A DNA stretch of 64,000 nt. It comes from Flavobacterium laiguense. GTDB lineage: Bacteria; Bacteroidota; Bacteroidia; Flavobacteriales; Flavobacteriaceae. Where the stretch lies: assembly GCF_003097655.1 (NCBI RefSeq), contig NZ_QCZH01000008.1:62001-126000 (forward strand), written 5' to 3'. The notes under the pieces were generated by a model. The model ran no database searches and was not told the DNA's origin. It worked only from the letters and a program-made list of their open reading frames with translations. Numbering within the stretch: the stretch's first letter is position 1; the number at the start of each line of letters is the position of its first letter. A program made the position numbers and the translations under genes. Shown one piece after another: positions 54,505 through 63,068 of this stretch.

Positions 54505-55011
54505 TTAAATTATTTTTTCCAATACAATGAATTCCAATGGCTGGTTTGCAATTATAGCATCCGTATCGTTGAGAGGGAAAGGTTCTCTAACTCCAGTGTC
54601 TAAATAGCCGTGACGGTTATACCAATCGATCAATTCCTTCCGAATAGAGATAACGGTCATGACAATTTTTGGTAAGCCTAATGCCGAAGCATGAACTTCT
54701 GCTTCTTGCAATAATTTTTTTCCAATGCCGCTATTTTGCAATTCAGGCGAAACGGTTAGCATTCCCAAATAGAGTTTTTTTCCTTTATTAACGAGTAATA
54801 CACAACCGATAATCGTATCGTTATTTGTAAATTTAAGAATTGTATTTTCTTTGTTTTGAATGATCTCAGCTAATTCATCTTCAGTAATTCTTTTACCTTC
54901 TAATAAATGGGCTTCAGTAGTCCATCCTCGCTTGGAAGTTTCTCCACGGTAGGCAGAATTAATTAATTTTTCTAAAACCGAAACGTCTTCTAGTGTTGCT
55001 ATTGTAATCAT
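54505..55011 (-). CDS. GNAT family N-acetyltransferase
   Basis: A 168-residue acetyl-CoA-dependent acetyltransferase. Motif A is visible as LGMLTVSPELQNSGIGKKLLQEAEVHA (Q/R-x-x-G-x-G/A-type loop QNSGIG), after VNKGKKLYLG; motif B has IVMTVISIRKELIDWYNRHGYLDTG. The N-terminus starts ITIATLEDVSVLEKLINSAYRGE. The substrate is unknown. Monocistronic, about 50 bases upstream of the Mpo1-like gene on the same strand, so co-transcription is possible. Confidence 0.92.
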   Translation of the reverse strand: MITIATLEDVSVLEKLINSAYRGETSKRGWTTEAHLLEGKRITEDELAEIIQNKENTILKFTNNDTIIGCVLLVNKGKKLYLGMLTVSPELQNSGIGKKLLQEAEVHASALGLPKIVMTVISIRKELIDWYNRHGYLDTGVREPFPLNDTDAIIANQPLEFIVLEKII

Positions 55012-55070
55012 GCAGGGTAATTTTAATCAGGTATTTTGAATGTTTAATAGTACCATTCAAAGATAAAAAA

Positions 55071-55101
55071 AACTACAACAAAATGACCTTGCGTTGTAGT
55101 T
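55071..55101 (-). terminator. Terminator of the DJ-1/PfpI gene
   Basis: AACTACAAC (55071-55079) with GTTGTAGTT (55093-55101); on the minus strand the stem is followed by a T run (AAAAAA on the plus strand before 55071). Confidence 0.8.
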
Positions 55102-55168
55102 CTTATATGTTGTTATTTAAACCGACTCTTTTATTCTTTTTATTCGAAGAGATTACTCGGTATACATT

Positions 55169-55744
55169 TCAAATTTCAATTTTTGAACCCATAATTTTCA
55201 GAAATTCTCTTATAAAACTAGGATGCGCAGGCCAAGCAGGCGAGGTAACAAGGTTTCCATCTACAAATGCTCCATCAACAGGAATGGATTGAAACTCTCC
55301 ACCGGCCAATATCACTTCTGGACCTACAGTTGGATAAGCGGTAAGTTTTCGCCCTTTTACAACATCAGCGGCAGTTAAAATTTGGATACCGTGACATATG
55401 GCGGCAACTGGTTTATCGGTGGAAAAAAAATGTTGGACCATTTCAATGACTTTTTCGTTCAATCTCAGATATTCTGGGGCTCTTCCTCCTGCAATGACCA
55501 ATCCGTCATAGTCGCCCACTTTTACGTCATCAAAACTATAATTCAACGCAAAGTTGTGCCCAGGTTTTTCAGTATAGGTTTGATCTCCTTCAAAATCATG
55601 AATAGCGGTTTTTATAGTGTCTCCCTTTTTTTTGTTGGGGCAAACGGTATGAACAGTATAGCCTACCATTTCTAACATCTGGAACGGAACCATAGTTTCA
55701 TAATCTTCGGTGAAGTCACCGGTCAAGAACAATACTTTTTTCAT
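55169..55744 (-). CDS. DJ-1/PfpI family protein
   Basis: A 191-residue class I amidotransferase-like protein. The nucleophile elbow is AAICHGIQ with Cys117-His118; [15 protein letters not shown] and [12 protein letters not shown] are PfpI marks. FQMLEMVGY and the acidic start [13 protein letters not shown] carry the Glu/Asp that interacts with the Cys. Family members include intracellular peptidases, deglycase-like and chaperone proteins. This one is more like the plant-type DJ-1D/YhbO relatives. Likely cytoplasmic. Confidence 0.9.
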   Translation of the reverse strand: MKKVLFLTGDFTEDYETMVPFQMLEMVGYTVHTVCPNKKKGDTIKTAIHDFEGDQTYTEKPGHNFALNYSFDDVKVGDYDGLVIAGGRAPEYLRLNEKVIEMVQHFFSTDKPVAAICHGIQILTAADVVKGRKLTAYPTVGPEVILAGGEFQSIPVDGAFVDGNLVTSPAWPAHPSFIREFLKIMGSKIEI

Positions 55745-55782
55745 TTCTTCAATTTTTAAATTAATAGAGGTTAAAAAAAATT

Positions 55783-55830
55783 AAAAAATCAGAATTCTAC
55801 AAACTTCTGGGTTAAGTAGAATCTGATTTT
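55783..55830 (-). terminator. Terminator of the lipoprotein gene
   Basis: AAAAAATCAGAATTCTAC (55783-55800) and GTAGAATCTGATTTT (55816-55830) form a long stem with one mismatch. A-rich sequence to the left gives a T run on the minus strand. Confidence 0.75.
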
Positions 55831-55920
55831 GGTTCCTATAAATTTAAGAAAAAAAGGTATATATTGATTTGATTATTCGAATTATAACTTGTGTTTAATT
55901 CTTGAGAATTGGTTGGTTTC

Positions 55921-56514
55921 TTATTGAGTAGGTGGAACTACAGCAGGAGTTGGAGTCTCGTTAGTTGCAGGAGGGGAAACGATATAATTTGGAACCACTT
56001 GTGGAGTTACAGTTTTGTCGGCTGCAACCGGAGAATTTAATGGTGATCCAACCGGAATATCACAACGATGTCCAGGCTGACCATGAGGAGGATTCATTCC
56101 TTTTGGAGTAGGAGTTGTTGAAGTTACAGATGGAGTAACGGTTACGTTTGGTTGGGCAACCACTTGCGTTGAAGTAGGTTTACTTGTCGCTACTGCAGTG
56201 TTTAATGGCGCTCCTACAGCAATGTCGCAACGATGTCCCGGTTGACCGTGGGAAGGATTCATTCCCTTTGGAACTTTTACTGGAGCTGCAACTGTTTGTG
56301 TTTGAGTTGTTGTGTTCTGAGCCGATGCTGCAGGGTACAGACTTTGACCTTGGCTTGGTTGTGGAGTTGCTAACGTTTGATTTTGTTGCTGATTGGCAAC
56401 TTGATAAAATGGAACTACTACTTTAGGAATGGCATTTTCTTTAGTTTCAGTTTCTTTTTTGCAAGAAGTCAATGCCAATGCTGTAATGAATAGGAGTGTT
56501 ATGAGATTTTTCAT
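55921..56514 (-). CDS. Lipoprotein with two copies of a KGMNPxHGQPGHRCDI motif
   Basis: A 197-residue lipoprotein: signal sequence with lipobox LTSC (Cys18). The rest is low-complexity, rich in Thr, Pro, Val and Gln, and likely unstructured. Two near-identical segments, 82-105 and 137-160, read PKGMNPxHGQPGHRCDIxVGxPLN. Each has two His and one Cys in a fixed pattern (HGQPGHRC), which could bind a metal or be a processing or anchoring signal. Similar segments appear, from memory, at the C-terminal ends of other Flavobacteria proteins. Function unknown. Probably anchored in the outer membrane or inner leaflet of the envelope. Confidence 0.88.
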   Translation of the reverse strand: MKNLITLLFITALALTSCKKETETKENAIPKVVVPFYQVANQQQNQTLATPQPSQGQSLYPAASAQNTTTQTQTVAAPVKVPKGMNPSHGQPGHRCDIAVGAPLNTAVATSKPTSTQVVAQPNVTVTPSVTSTTPTPKGMNPPHGQPGHRCDIPVGSPLNSPVAADKTVTPQVVPNYIVSPPATNETPTPAVVPPTQ

Positions 56515-56819
56515 AATGGGATTTGTTGGTTTATTACAAATTTAGGATTTTTAATAATGCAACGCTGAATTTGGAGTTTGTTATTTACTCTTCAATTCTG
56601 ATTGCAAAACTGAACTAAAGGAATTGTTGTTTTAAAAAAAATCTCGCAAAGACACAAAGGTGCAAAGAAAATATCTTTTTTAACATAGCTTATGTAAACT
56701 ATGAAAAGTAAAACGACCCAACGCAATCTTATAAAATCTATGTTTTTATGTGTTTAAAATAATGTCATTGGTAGAAAAAGAGTTTAACATGAAGACTTTG
56801 CTTGAAATGGGTATAAAAA

Positions 56820-56907
56820 AACACCTCGCCTTTCAGGCACTCCTCCAAAGGAGGGGAGTCGTGTGAATTCCCCTCCTTTGGAGGGGTGCCCAAGGGGCGG
56901 GGTGGTT
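56820..56907. repeat. Inverted repeat with GGAGGGGAATTC-type arms
   Basis: The left arm 56821-56859 (CACCTCGCCTTTCAGGCACT... with CTCCTCCAAAGGAGGGGAG) is largely complementary to 56867-56907 (AATTCCCCTCCTTTGGAGGGGTG ... GGGGTGGT). Each arm is also palindromic. Flavobacteriaceae genomes carry many such repeats. The 464-base gap 56515-56978 holds no gene. Confidence 0.75.
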
Positions 56908-56942
56908 TTGATTATTAATTGTTAACTTAATGGTATTGTGCG

Positions 56943-56970
56943 ATAGCGAACTGGCGAAGTAAATCGGTGT
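56943..56970 (+). repeat. 28-base repeat ATAGCGAACTGGCGAAGTAA, copy 1
   Basis: ATAGCGAACTGGCGAAGTAA followed by ATCGGTGT, nearly identical to 62983-63010 (ATAGCGAACTGACGAAGTAA followed by ATCTGTAC). Directly past the stop of the U32 gene. It is not a hairpin. Confidence 0.7.
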
Positions 56971-56978
56971 TACTTTTT

Positions 56979-58838
56979 TTAATCTTCTTCAATTTCAAAT
57001 TCGGCGTCTTTCTCCCAGATTTCCATTTCGCAGGGTTTGCAATTGAATTTTAGTTTGTATTCCAATTCTCCCTGTTTCAAAACCAAAGGTTCTTTCAGTT
57101 TGGCTTCCATGGTGTCTTTATGGTATTTTGGACATTTGGCCAACTCGTATTTGATGCAATATTTGGTAGTCATTACACGTGATTTTCCCGGGTCCCATTG
57201 CAATTCAAACGCTTTCTCAATTTCAGTCACTCCATGTCGTTCATAGAATTTACGAGCTAATTTGTTGGAAACATTATACATGAAATCCAATTTTTCTACA
57301 GGGTAGGGGTGACTTGTTTTTTCAATTTTGCGTTCCTCACGTTTGTAATTTTTCAAACGAGTTTCGGATAATTGTTCGTAAACGGTTCTACGCATTTCAT
57401 TGATTTTTGAAATGGGTAAAAACCAATTATCCGAGAATTGAACTGTTATTTCATCGGCTGTATAAGGAGTGAAACCTGTTTTTGCCAATTGGGCTTTGAT
57501 GTTTTCTTCGATAGATTGATTGTTTTTGGTTTGCTCTTTTGGGTGAGCCAATTGAACCGTACTTACATTATCGTCTTCATCGGTAGCAAGCAATTCAAAA
57601 CCAGTTTCATTTTCGAATAATAACAAAGAAGTGCTTATTTTACGAACGGCGCTGTCTTCACGTTCTACGATTTTGATAAAAGTAGCATCATTGTTGCGGT
57701 AAATGAAAGTTCCTTCCTTGACTTCTTTTAGTACATTAGGATACGCCAAACCATTTTCGACTTTATTGACGTAAATACCGTCGGCTTCGTTGTTTTCATT
57801 GATGTAACACAAACCATCACCATTGTTCAATACGTGTCCGTTTTCAATTTCGTAGGCATTTCCAACGGTTTTGATTAATTTTCCAATGTATTGCCCTTTT
57901 GATTTTGGACTTTCCCAAGAACCAATAGTGTTGTGACGTTCATTCACAAAATAATCGGTATAGCCACGGTTGAACGTACGATTCAAAGCCGAATCGAAAG
58001 TAAAAGTACATTTACCTGAAGAAGCTTTGGTATACTTATCATTTTCTGCCAAGAAAGCATCCAGTTTTTGTCTAAGGTAAGAAACGTTGTTTTTTACATA
58101 GACGATATCTTTCAAGCGTCCTTCAATTTTGAAGGAACAAACTCCCGCTTCCACTAAATTTGGAATTTCGTTAGAAACATCAAAATCTTTGATAGAAAGT
58201 AAGTGCGTGTTTTTGATTAGTGTCTCTCCATGACCATCAATTAGGTTGTACGGCAAACGACAGTTTTGGGCACAAGAACCGCGATTGGCAGAACGTTCTC
58301 CATTGGCAACACTCATATAACAATTTCCACTGAAAGAAACGCATAATGCTCCAGTTACAAAGAATTCTAACTCCACATCGGTTGCAGTACTGATTTCTTT
58401 GATTTGGTGCAAGTTCAATTCGCGAGCCAACACCACACGTTTGATTCCGGCATCGGCCAAGAACTTCATTTTATCGGCATCTCTATTGTTGGCTTGTGTG
58501 CTGGCGTGCAAAATGATAGGAGGCAGGTCCATTTCCATAATGGCCATATCTTGAATGATAAGCGCATCGACACCAATATCATATAATTTCCAAATCAGCT
58601 GACGGCAAGTTTCCAATTCGTTGTCGTACAGAATGGTGTTCAAAACCACAAAAACAGGAACATTGTATAAATGGGCATATTGTACCAAGGCAGCAACATC
58701 TTCAATAGAGTTGGTTGCATTGGAACGGGCTCCAAATTGGGGAGCACCAACATAAACGGCATCGGCACCACTGTTAATGGCCGCTATACCATGAATTAAA
58801 TCTTTTGCGGGCGCTAATATTTCTACTTTCTTCTTCAT
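56979..58838 (-). CDS. U32 family peptidase, RlhA-like (YdcP type)
   Basis: A 619-residue protein of the U32 collagenase-like family. The TIM-barrel part (about 1-280) has KVEILAPAKDLIHGIAAINSGADAVYVGAPQFGARS, then HASTQANNRD and RVVLARELNLHQI. The conserved cluster is FVTGALCVSFSGNCYMSV, GERSANRGSCAQNCRLPY, with the Fe-S-type cysteines. The C-terminus ends with cysteines in KYCIKYELAKCPKYH and FNCKPCEMEIWEKD. The length and C-terminal cysteines fit RlhA, which hydroxylates 23S rRNA C2501 in E. coli. That role is inferred. Confidence 0.93.
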   Translation of the reverse strand: MKKKVEILAPAKDLIHGIAAINSGADAVYVGAPQFGARSNATNSIEDVAALVQYAHLYNVPVFVVLNTILYDNELETCRQLIWKLYDIGVDALIIQDMAIMEMDLPPIILHASTQANNRDADKMKFLADAGIKRVVLARELNLHQIKEISTATDVELEFFVTGALCVSFSGNCYMSVANGERSANRGSCAQNCRLPYNLIDGHGETLIKNTHLLSIKDFDVSNEIPNLVEAGVCSFKIEGRLKDIVYVKNNVSYLRQKLDAFLAENDKYTKASSGKCTFTFDSALNRTFNRGYTDYFVNERHNTIGSWESPKSKGQYIGKLIKTVGNAYEIENGHVLNNGDGLCYINENNEADGIYVNKVENGLAYPNVLKEVKEGTFIYRNNDATFIKIVEREDSAVRKISTSLLLFENETGFELLATDEDDNVSTVQLAHPKEQTKNNQSIEENIKAQLAKTGFTPYTADEITVQFSDNWFLPISKINEMRRTVYEQLSETRLKNYKREERKIEKTSHPYPVEKLDFMYNVSNKLARKFYERHGVTEIEKAFELQWDPGKSRVMTTKYCIKYELAKCPKYHKDTMEAKLKEPLVLKQGELEYKLKFNCKPCEMEIWEKDAEFEIEED

Positions 58839-59062
58839 CTGTAGAGGATCATTTTATAATTTCTAAAAGCTCTTAGGATTGTGTTTTCACAAAAAGCGTG
58901 CAAAGTTCTTATAAATAATCCAAGATTTCTAACCCAAAAGGATTTTTTTTAAGTTGGAGTTGTAAATGTAGGATTTGTGATAAATTAAAATAGGAATTTT
59001 GAGAAAATTGAGGAGTGGTCTCATCAAACACAAAAATAAATAATAATGGGAATACAATCAAA

Positions 59063-59104
59063 AAAGAGAGGCTGTTCCCGATTAACAGGAACAGCCTCTC
59101 TTTA
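59063..59104 (-). terminator. Terminator of the S10 peptidase gene
   Basis: 16-bp perfect stem, AAAGAGAGGCTGTTCC (59063-59078) with GGAACAGCCTCTCTTT (59089-59104). It is 17 bases past the stop; T run on the minus strand. Confidence 0.88.
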
Positions 59105-59120
59105 TGAAAATGGAATGGGT

Positions 59121-60659
59121 TTAATATTTTGCGGGTACACCAGCATTAGGTAATGATTGTTTTATGAATTCTCTAATGTCTTCATTTGAGGTTTGCAAGT
59201 CTTCTTTTCTTAAGTACATCATATGACCACTTCTATATCCTTTCCACGACATTCGGTCTTTTAGTTTTCCACTAGGATCCATTTGCCACAAATCATATTT
59301 AGCGTTAAAATAATCACAGGCACCATCATAATAACCGGACTGTACCATTACTTTTAGATATGGATTTTGAGCCATCGCCTGACGAAGATTTTCGGCAGTT
59401 TTATTTCCTGTTTCATCCCATGGATGTACGGCACCAAACATATTATATTTGAAATCGGTTTTGTAATTCAGGTTGTTTCTGATGTACATATTTATTGAAG
59501 GGGTAAAAGAGTGCAACCAAGAAGAGAGCTCTGCATTAAAATCGGGATTGTCTCCAGCTATTTTACGGTCAATACCTATATAACGGGAATCCAATCTTCC
59601 TACGGTGTAACCTTTATCTCGTAATAGTTCCTTCCAGAAATAATCAAGTGAAACATCTAGATTATTTTGCATAACTACCTTTTCTGATAATCCTGAATAA
59701 TGAGCTATTTTTGTCGCTATTTCTTTTCTTTTGGATTCTTCCAGCATGTTGCCTTTGCTCAAAGCAGGAAGGAGTTCATTTAGGGCAAAATCCTCCACTT
59801 CGGGAAGCATGGCGGTCAAATCTTTATTTTGTAAATCTGGGGAAAGCATTTTGTGATACCAAGCGGTTGCAGCAAAATAAGGTAATCTCAGGGCGGCTTC
59901 AGAGACAACGCCTCTTTTGATTCCTAAATCGGTTGGCGATACCAAGATAACACCATTTAGATACATCCATTGCTCATTTTGTAATTGCAAGGCAAGTCCA
60001 GAAACACGGGTTGTTCCATAGCTTTCTCCAATCAAGTATTTTGGGGAAGCCCAACGATTGTTACGATTTACAAAACCATTAATCCAATCTGCCAAATACT
60101 TAATATCGGCATTAACACCAAAAAATTTAGTGCTTGGTACATCTTTACTGATTGGTCTTGAATAGGCAGTATTTACGGGATTTACAAACACAATGTCGGC
60201 AACATCTAGAATGGAGTACGGATTTTCTTTAATTCCATACGGTTGTACTGGGTAGCCTTCATCGTCAATATTGAGGAGATGTGGTCCCGTATATCCAATT
60301 TGCATCCAAACCGAAGCCGAACCTGGACCTCCATTAAAAGAAATGACTAAAGGTCTCGACGCATTGTCTTTTATATCAGAACGTTCATAGTAGGTGTAAA
60401 ATAGTCCTGCAATTGCTTTTCCTTCTTCATCCCAAACTGGCATAGTTCCGGTAGTTGCCCTAAAAGGAATTTTTTGACCTTTTATTGTCGTAATGTGATT
60501 TGTTATAACTTGTGAATCTGGTTTGAAAGTTAGACTGGCTGGCGAAATACTTTCTTTTTCGGCAGTTGCTGTTGGAGGAGTTGGTGTTGACTTTGGATTT
60601 TGAGCATACAAAGTGGTAACAAATACAATCAAGATAAAAGAAATAGAAGCTTTTCTCAT
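59121..60659 (-). CDS. S10 family serine carboxypeptidase-like peptidase
   Basis: A 512-residue protein with a signal peptide (ISFILIVFVTTLYAQ). It has the S10 alpha/beta hydrolase pattern: FNGGPGSASVWMQIGYTGPHLL (oxyanion loop), DVADIVFVNPVNTAYSRP, the nucleophile in LIGESYGTTRVSGLAL, and a C-terminal Asp/His pair in GYYDGACDY and SGHMMYLRKEDL. It removes C-terminal residues from peptides in eukaryotic relatives; secreted bacterial members are less studied. Likely periplasmic. Proline/threonine-rich N-terminal linker (20-60). Confidence 0.93.
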   Translation of the reverse strand: MRKASISFILIVFVTTLYAQNPKSTPTPPTATAEKESISPASLTFKPDSQVITNHITTIKGQKIPFRATTGTMPVWDEEGKAIAGLFYTYYERSDIKDNASRPLVISFNGGPGSASVWMQIGYTGPHLLNIDDEGYPVQPYGIKENPYSILDVADIVFVNPVNTAYSRPISKDVPSTKFFGVNADIKYLADWINGFVNRNNRWASPKYLIGESYGTTRVSGLALQLQNEQWMYLNGVILVSPTDLGIKRGVVSEAALRLPYFAATAWYHKMLSPDLQNKDLTAMLPEVEDFALNELLPALSKGNMLEESKRKEIATKIAHYSGLSEKVVMQNNLDVSLDYFWKELLRDKGYTVGRLDSRYIGIDRKIAGDNPDFNAELSSWLHSFTPSINMYIRNNLNYKTDFKYNMFGAVHPWDETGNKTAENLRQAMAQNPYLKVMVQSGYYDGACDYFNAKYDLWQMDPSGKLKDRMSWKGYRSGHMMYLRKEDLQTSNEDIREFIKQSLPNAGVPAKY

Positions 60660-60797
60660 AAGGTTTTTGTTTGGTTAGTTTGATGTTATTTAAAAGGACT
60701 AATATATTGCTTTTTAATAGGAGAGCAATTTTAAATACTAAAAAAAAGGATGATGTTCTTTGGGTATATCTTTGGAATCGGGTTGTTTTTTATTCTA

Positions 60798-61601
60798 TTA
60801 ATTTAGTTTTTTAAATGCTTCTTTGGTAGAATTTAAGCGAATCGCCGGGAATACCTCCATTGTTGCATCCTTCATTTCGACATTTGTCGCAAAAAAATAA
60901 ACTGAATTATTTGTTTCTAAATAACCCAAGAACCAACCATTATCTACATCATTTCTCATGCCCCAACCCGTTTTTCCATTTAAAGTATAACTTTTGGTTT
61001 TCTCGATTAGCATTATGTTTTTCATGATGTTTTCGGTTCGTTTGGAAATAGATAATTTGGAAAAATACAATCTTTCCAGAAAGTCTATTTGTTGCATCTG
61101 GGAAATTTTGGATTTTCCTTGCAGCCAAAAATTATCGATGGTTAGAGTGTCAAAAACCATTCCGGTATAATTTAATTTCTTTAAGTAGGTTTTCATTCTT
61201 TTAACCCCAACTTTTCTAGCAATTTCTTGATAACAGGGAACACAAGAAACTTGAAAGGCTTTTTTGAAAGTTAAATCTTGTTCCCATTTTTTGAAATTGC
61301 GTTTTTCTCCATTCCATTTAAAAATGACCGAATCATTTTGGATTATTCCAGTTTCTAAGGCAATAATTGAATTTGGAATTTTGAAAGTCGAGGCAGGAAT
61401 GATTCCCATTTTTGCCCAAGCAAAATCATTCGAATAATAGGTATTGTTTTTTACATCGTAAATTAAAATCGCTCCTTTTACTTTCAGGCTGTCTAAAAAT
61501 TTTCCGAATTCGGGTTTTGAGACTTCGTTCGTTTTTATTTGCCCATGCGAGTTTAGATTTACGAATAGAACCAGGTTTATAAGGATGAATATTTTTCTCA
61601 T
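60798..61601 (-). CDS. Class D (OXA-type) beta-lactamase
   Basis: A 267-residue periplasmic enzyme with a signal peptide (FILINLVLFVNLNSHG). All class D motifs are present: PASTFK with nucleophile Ser71 and Lys74 (carbamylated in active enzymes), the SxV motif Ser119-Cys-Val121, W159 in FWLQGKSKIS, and KTG at 210-212. The neighbouring EGxLKIS-type block QGKSKISQMQQIDFL also matches. It probably hydrolyses beta-lactams, with intrinsic resistance as a consequence. Residues for carbapenem hydrolysis cannot be judged by eye. A penicillin-binding role cannot be fully excluded. It is a single gene without a linked regulator or mobile element. Confidence 0.9.
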   Translation of the reverse strand: MRKIFILINLVLFVNLNSHGQIKTNEVSKPEFGKFLDSLKVKGAILIYDVKNNTYYSNDFAWAKMGIIPASTFKIPNSIIALETGIIQNDSVIFKWNGEKRNFKKWEQDLTFKKAFQVSCVPCYQEIARKVGVKRMKTYLKKLNYTGMVFDTLTIDNFWLQGKSKISQMQQIDFLERLYFSKLSISKRTENIMKNIMLIEKTKSYTLNGKTGWGMRNDVDNGWFLGYLETNNSVYFFATNVEMKDATMEVFPAIRLNSTKEAFKKLN

Positions 61602-61680
61602 TTTAATTAGTCTTTTGTTTTTTCAAATTTAACCCTATTTTTCGCCATTTTATTGTATTGTGATTTCTGTATAAAAGACC

Positions 61681-61717
61681 AAAAGCTATAAAAATCGAAG
61701 AGACTTTTATAGCTTTT
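61681..61717 (-). terminator. Terminator-like hairpin before the DUF4369-like gene
   Basis: AAAAGCTATAAAA (61681-61693) with TTTTATAGCTTTT (61705-61717). It lies 46 bases past the stop of the DUF4369-like gene on the minus strand. Confidence 0.75.
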
Positions 61718-61762
61718 ACGTTTTGTAAGTGTATTTATGAAAGTATAGATTGGAAAAATCCC

Positions 61763-62344
61763 TTATTTTCTCCCTTCTACGATTGCCATGTAGGTTTGAG
61801 TTTTCATTTCGATAAAATAATCCAAATAGGCTATTTGGTACACAACAAAATCAGAGGCATATTTTTTCTTATCCAGAGTAGCAAACAAATTCAATCGTAT
61901 TTGATTAATTTCTTTGTTAAATTGAATTTCGTCTAATTGCAACAGCGATTCGTAATCAAAATTTTCTTCACTTTTGGCAAAAGTCGTAGAAAATTCATTC
62001 TCGACAGCACCTTTTCCTGTAAAGGCTAAGGTTTTTTTAGGTTCTTTGGCATCAACACTAATCTTTAAATCATATCCATTGTTTAGATAAATTCCATTGG
62101 GAAATAAACTCGAACAGTTGCTTACGTAATATTTGCCACCTTTTACATTCAGTGTATCTTTCAGTATTCCGTCCTTGTTTGTTTTAATGACTTTTTTGAA
62201 ATTAGGGTTTTTGTACGAGATAATTACTAAAGAATCGACTTCAAGATTGGTAATTTTTACTTTAAGAGTTGCGTAGTTTTGGGTTTGGCTATTTGCGTTA
62301 AAAGCAAAAAGTAGTGTAGCTACGAATGGAAACAGGTTTTTCAT
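61763..62344 (-). CDS. Secreted DUF4369-like protein without thioredoxin domain
   Basis: A 193-residue protein with a signal peptide (FVATLLFAFNANSQ). The N-terminal 100 residues (TLKVKITNLEVDSLVIISYKNPNFKKVIKTNKDGILKDTLNVKGGKYYV...YLNNGYDLKISVDA) look like the DUF4369 beta-sandwich that precedes TlpA-type thioredoxin domains in Bacteroidota. The C-terminal half is helical. The thioredoxin part is missing, so it is either a stand-alone sensor or a truncated relative; the end is not frameshifted. Confidence 0.75.
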   Translation of the reverse strand: MKNLFPFVATLLFAFNANSQTQNYATLKVKITNLEVDSLVIISYKNPNFKKVIKTNKDGILKDTLNVKGGKYYVSNCSSLFPNGIYLNNGYDLKISVDAKEPKKTLAFTGKGAVENEFSTTFAKSEENFDYESLLQLDEIQFNKEINQIRLNLFATLDKKKYASDFVVYQIAYLDYFIEMKTQTYMAIVEGRK

Positions 62345-62646
62345 TTAAAATATTTGTTTTGTTAATTTATCGCAAAAATATTTTAATTCTCTGTTTGCAA
62401 TGTTAACCGAACAATAAGTTAATGTTTGGTGAATTATTTTCTTAAGATGATAATTTGGGAAGTTTTTTAATTTATCAATTTTGATTGTCGATATTAATTG
62501 TGGGGACGGATTATGAATCGCGTTCGGTTTTTTGCATAAAATAGATTGAATGTAAATTAGGGTTTTGAATCCTAAAAAAAGCACATCAATACTAAACCCT
62601 AAAAATATATTTTGCAATCTTTGAACTCAAAAAATTAAATAGCATT
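62345..62646. other. 302-base divergent intergenic region, no gene seen
   Basis: It carries the promoters of the DUF4369-like and CDGSH genes. A 90-codon minus-strand frame here is rejected. No box pair was convincing. Confidence 0.5.
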
Positions 62647-62874
62647 ATGAGTAAGACAAAATTAATTATCAATCGCAACGGATCTATAAAAATTGAGGGT
62701 GATTTCGAAATAATGGATCAAGAAGGTAACGTTTATGGACTGCAGGGAAGAGCAGCTTTGGGACTTTGCCGTTGTGGATTATCATCCAATAAACCTTTTT
62801 GCGATGGTGCACACCGCAGTACTTTTGAACATGATTCAAAAGCATTTGACTTGCCACCTATGAAAACAAATTAA
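62647..62874 (+). CDS. CDGSH iron-sulfur domain protein
   Basis: A 75-residue protein with a single CDGSH-type motif, LCRCGLSSNKPFCDGAHRS: the 3-Cys-1-His ligands of a redox-active [2Fe-2S] cluster (C-x-C-x10-C-x3-H). It likely works as a small electron carrier or cluster donor in the cytoplasm. The N-terminal 40 residues form a MSKTKLIINRNGSIKIEGDFEI strand pair. A strong terminator follows. Confidence 0.95.
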   Translation: MSKTKLIINRNGSIKIEGDFEIMDQEGNVYGLQGRAALGLCRCGLSSNKPFCDGAHRSTFEHDSKAFDLPPMKTN

Positions 62875-62900
62875 GGAATTCGTTTTTTTATATTCAAACA

Positions 62901-62938
62901 AGAAAGCTGCATTTTTTATTAATGCAGCTTTCTTTTTT
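62901..62938 (+). terminator. Terminator of the CDGSH gene
   Basis: AGAAAGCTGCAT (62901-62912) with ATGCAGCTTTCT (62922-62933), then a run of six T. Confidence 0.9.
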
Positions 62939-62982
62939 TAATTAAATAGGACTTTGATTGCGGTCACTGATCTCACACGAGC

Positions 62983-63010
62983 ATAGCGAACTGACGAAGT
63001 AAATCTGTAC
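62983..63010 (+). repeat. 28-base repeat ATAGCGAACTGACGAAGTAA, copy 2
   Basis: The second copy of the repeat at 56943-56970 (differences: A for G in CTG(A/G)CG and a few bases at the right end). It lies in the spacer between the CDGSH gene and a lipoprotein gene. Confidence 0.7.
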
Positions 63011-63068
63011 TATTGTTGTATTGCTATATCCACGCTATTGAACTAACATTGCTAAAAAAAACAGTAAA

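Noticed and set aside
62345..62617. 90-codon minus-strand frame directly upstream of the DUF4369-like gene
   Set aside because: It occupies a divergent promoter region, its composition is that of AT-rich non-coding DNA and no motif is seen.
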